Assembly: GCA_021159265.1 (NCBI GenBank)
Contig: JAGGSD010000286.1
Coordinates: forward strand, 1-14,337
Reading direction: 5' to 3'
DNA from: Syntrophobacterales bacterium
Lineage (GTDB): Bacteria > Desulfobacterota > Syntrophia > Syntrophales > UBA6807
DNA length: 14,337 bases
Positions within the stretch are counted from its first letter, which is position 1. Each line of letters begins with the position of its first letter. Positions 14,045-14,337 of this stretch are shown here, piece after piece. The notes under the pieces were generated by a model, which worked only from the letters and a program-made list of their open reading frames with translations, had not been told where the DNA came from and made no database searches. A program made the position numbers and the translations under genes.

Positions 14045-14337
14045 AAGAAGCAGTAGCTAGATTTTTAGAAAAAATTGGCTTATCTCCAATTATTTTGCAC
14101 GAACAGCCTAATTCCGGACGTACAATAATTGAAAAATTTGAGCAATATTCAAATGATATTTCTTATGCAGTAGTATTGCTAACTTCAGATGACATTGGTG
14201 GAATTAAAGATAAAAATCCCAAGTTACAGCCTAGGGCTCGACAAAATGTAATTTTAGAATTGGGCTATTTTATGGGTCGCTTAGGGCGTTCAAGAGTTTG
14301 TGCATTGTATGATAAAGGAGTTGAACTTCCATCAGAT
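13978..14337 (+). CDS. TIR-like domain (CAP12/Pycsar-TIR type), frameshifted, runs off the window
   Basis: In the frame that begins with GGG at 13978 the sequence reads KKIFVVHGRN, then VARFLEKIGLSPIILHEQPN, then GRTIIEKFEQY, AVVLLTSDDIGG, LQPRARQNVILELGYFMGRL and RVCALYDKGVELPSD. These are the conserved blocks of the TIR-like family first called predicted nucleotide-binding (Pfam CAP12-PCTIR_TIR). Related domains act as NAD-cleaving effectors in CBASS and Pycsar defence; the glutamate in ILELGYF is the likely catalytic one. The frame is open from 13918 but has no ATG, GTG or TTG before the domain, so it cannot easily start on its own and must be joined to the upstream helical part. The end of the gene and any attC lie outside the window. 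Defence function is inferred from the family. Confidence 0.75.

Overview
The window looks like a stretch of chromosome from a Desulfobacterota-type bacterium (old Deltaproteobacteria, possibly Syntrophales-like). The clues are an NtrC-class sigma-54 regulator, a purine synthase of the long type with a separate glutaminase, a Spy-like periplasmic sensor next to an ECF sigma factor, and many short palindromic repeats between genes. This placement is inference from gene style; no rRNA or other marker is present. No tRNA, rRNA or CRISPR array was seen.

Left part (1-8873, + strand): phosphoglucosamine mutase (glmM), then a membrane histidine kinase and an NtrC-type response regulator that probably form one two-component pair, then purL (with two PurS-like domains fused at its N-terminus) and purQ, which together make formylglycinamidine ribonucleotide (FGAM) synthase. 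The gaps at 1-237, 3149-3373, 4742-4848 and 7828-8048 are filled with inverted and dispersed repeats. One repeat family is shared by positions 133-179 and 7843-7889; another is shared by 7886-7980 and 12337-12422.

Middle part (8875-12295, - strand): an apparent envelope-stress group reads leftward: a small secreted basic protein, an ECF sigma factor, a one-pass zinc-finger anti-sigma factor whose GTG start overlaps the sigma stop, and a Spy/CnrX-like periplasmic protein. The layout resembles CnrH-CnrY-CnrX metal-sensing systems. Further right, also on the - strand, is an MFS transporter. Two annotated starts needed correction (purQ to 8049, MFS to 12295), because the longer reading frames run into repeat DNA.

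Right part (12517-14337): a complete integron integrase (IntI, with the integron-specific insert) lies on the - strand. Diverging from it, after a 178-nt attI-like region with direct repeats and a GTTAGCC core, is what should be the first gene cassette. It encodes a helical N-terminal part and a TIR-like (CAP12/Pycsar-TIR type) domain of the kind used by anti-phage effectors. The two parts are in different frames, so the gene is frameshifted, misread or uses programmed -1 frameshifting. The gene is A+T rich and runs off the window. A possible anti-phage NADase carried as the first cassette of a chromosomal integron is the most interesting feature here.
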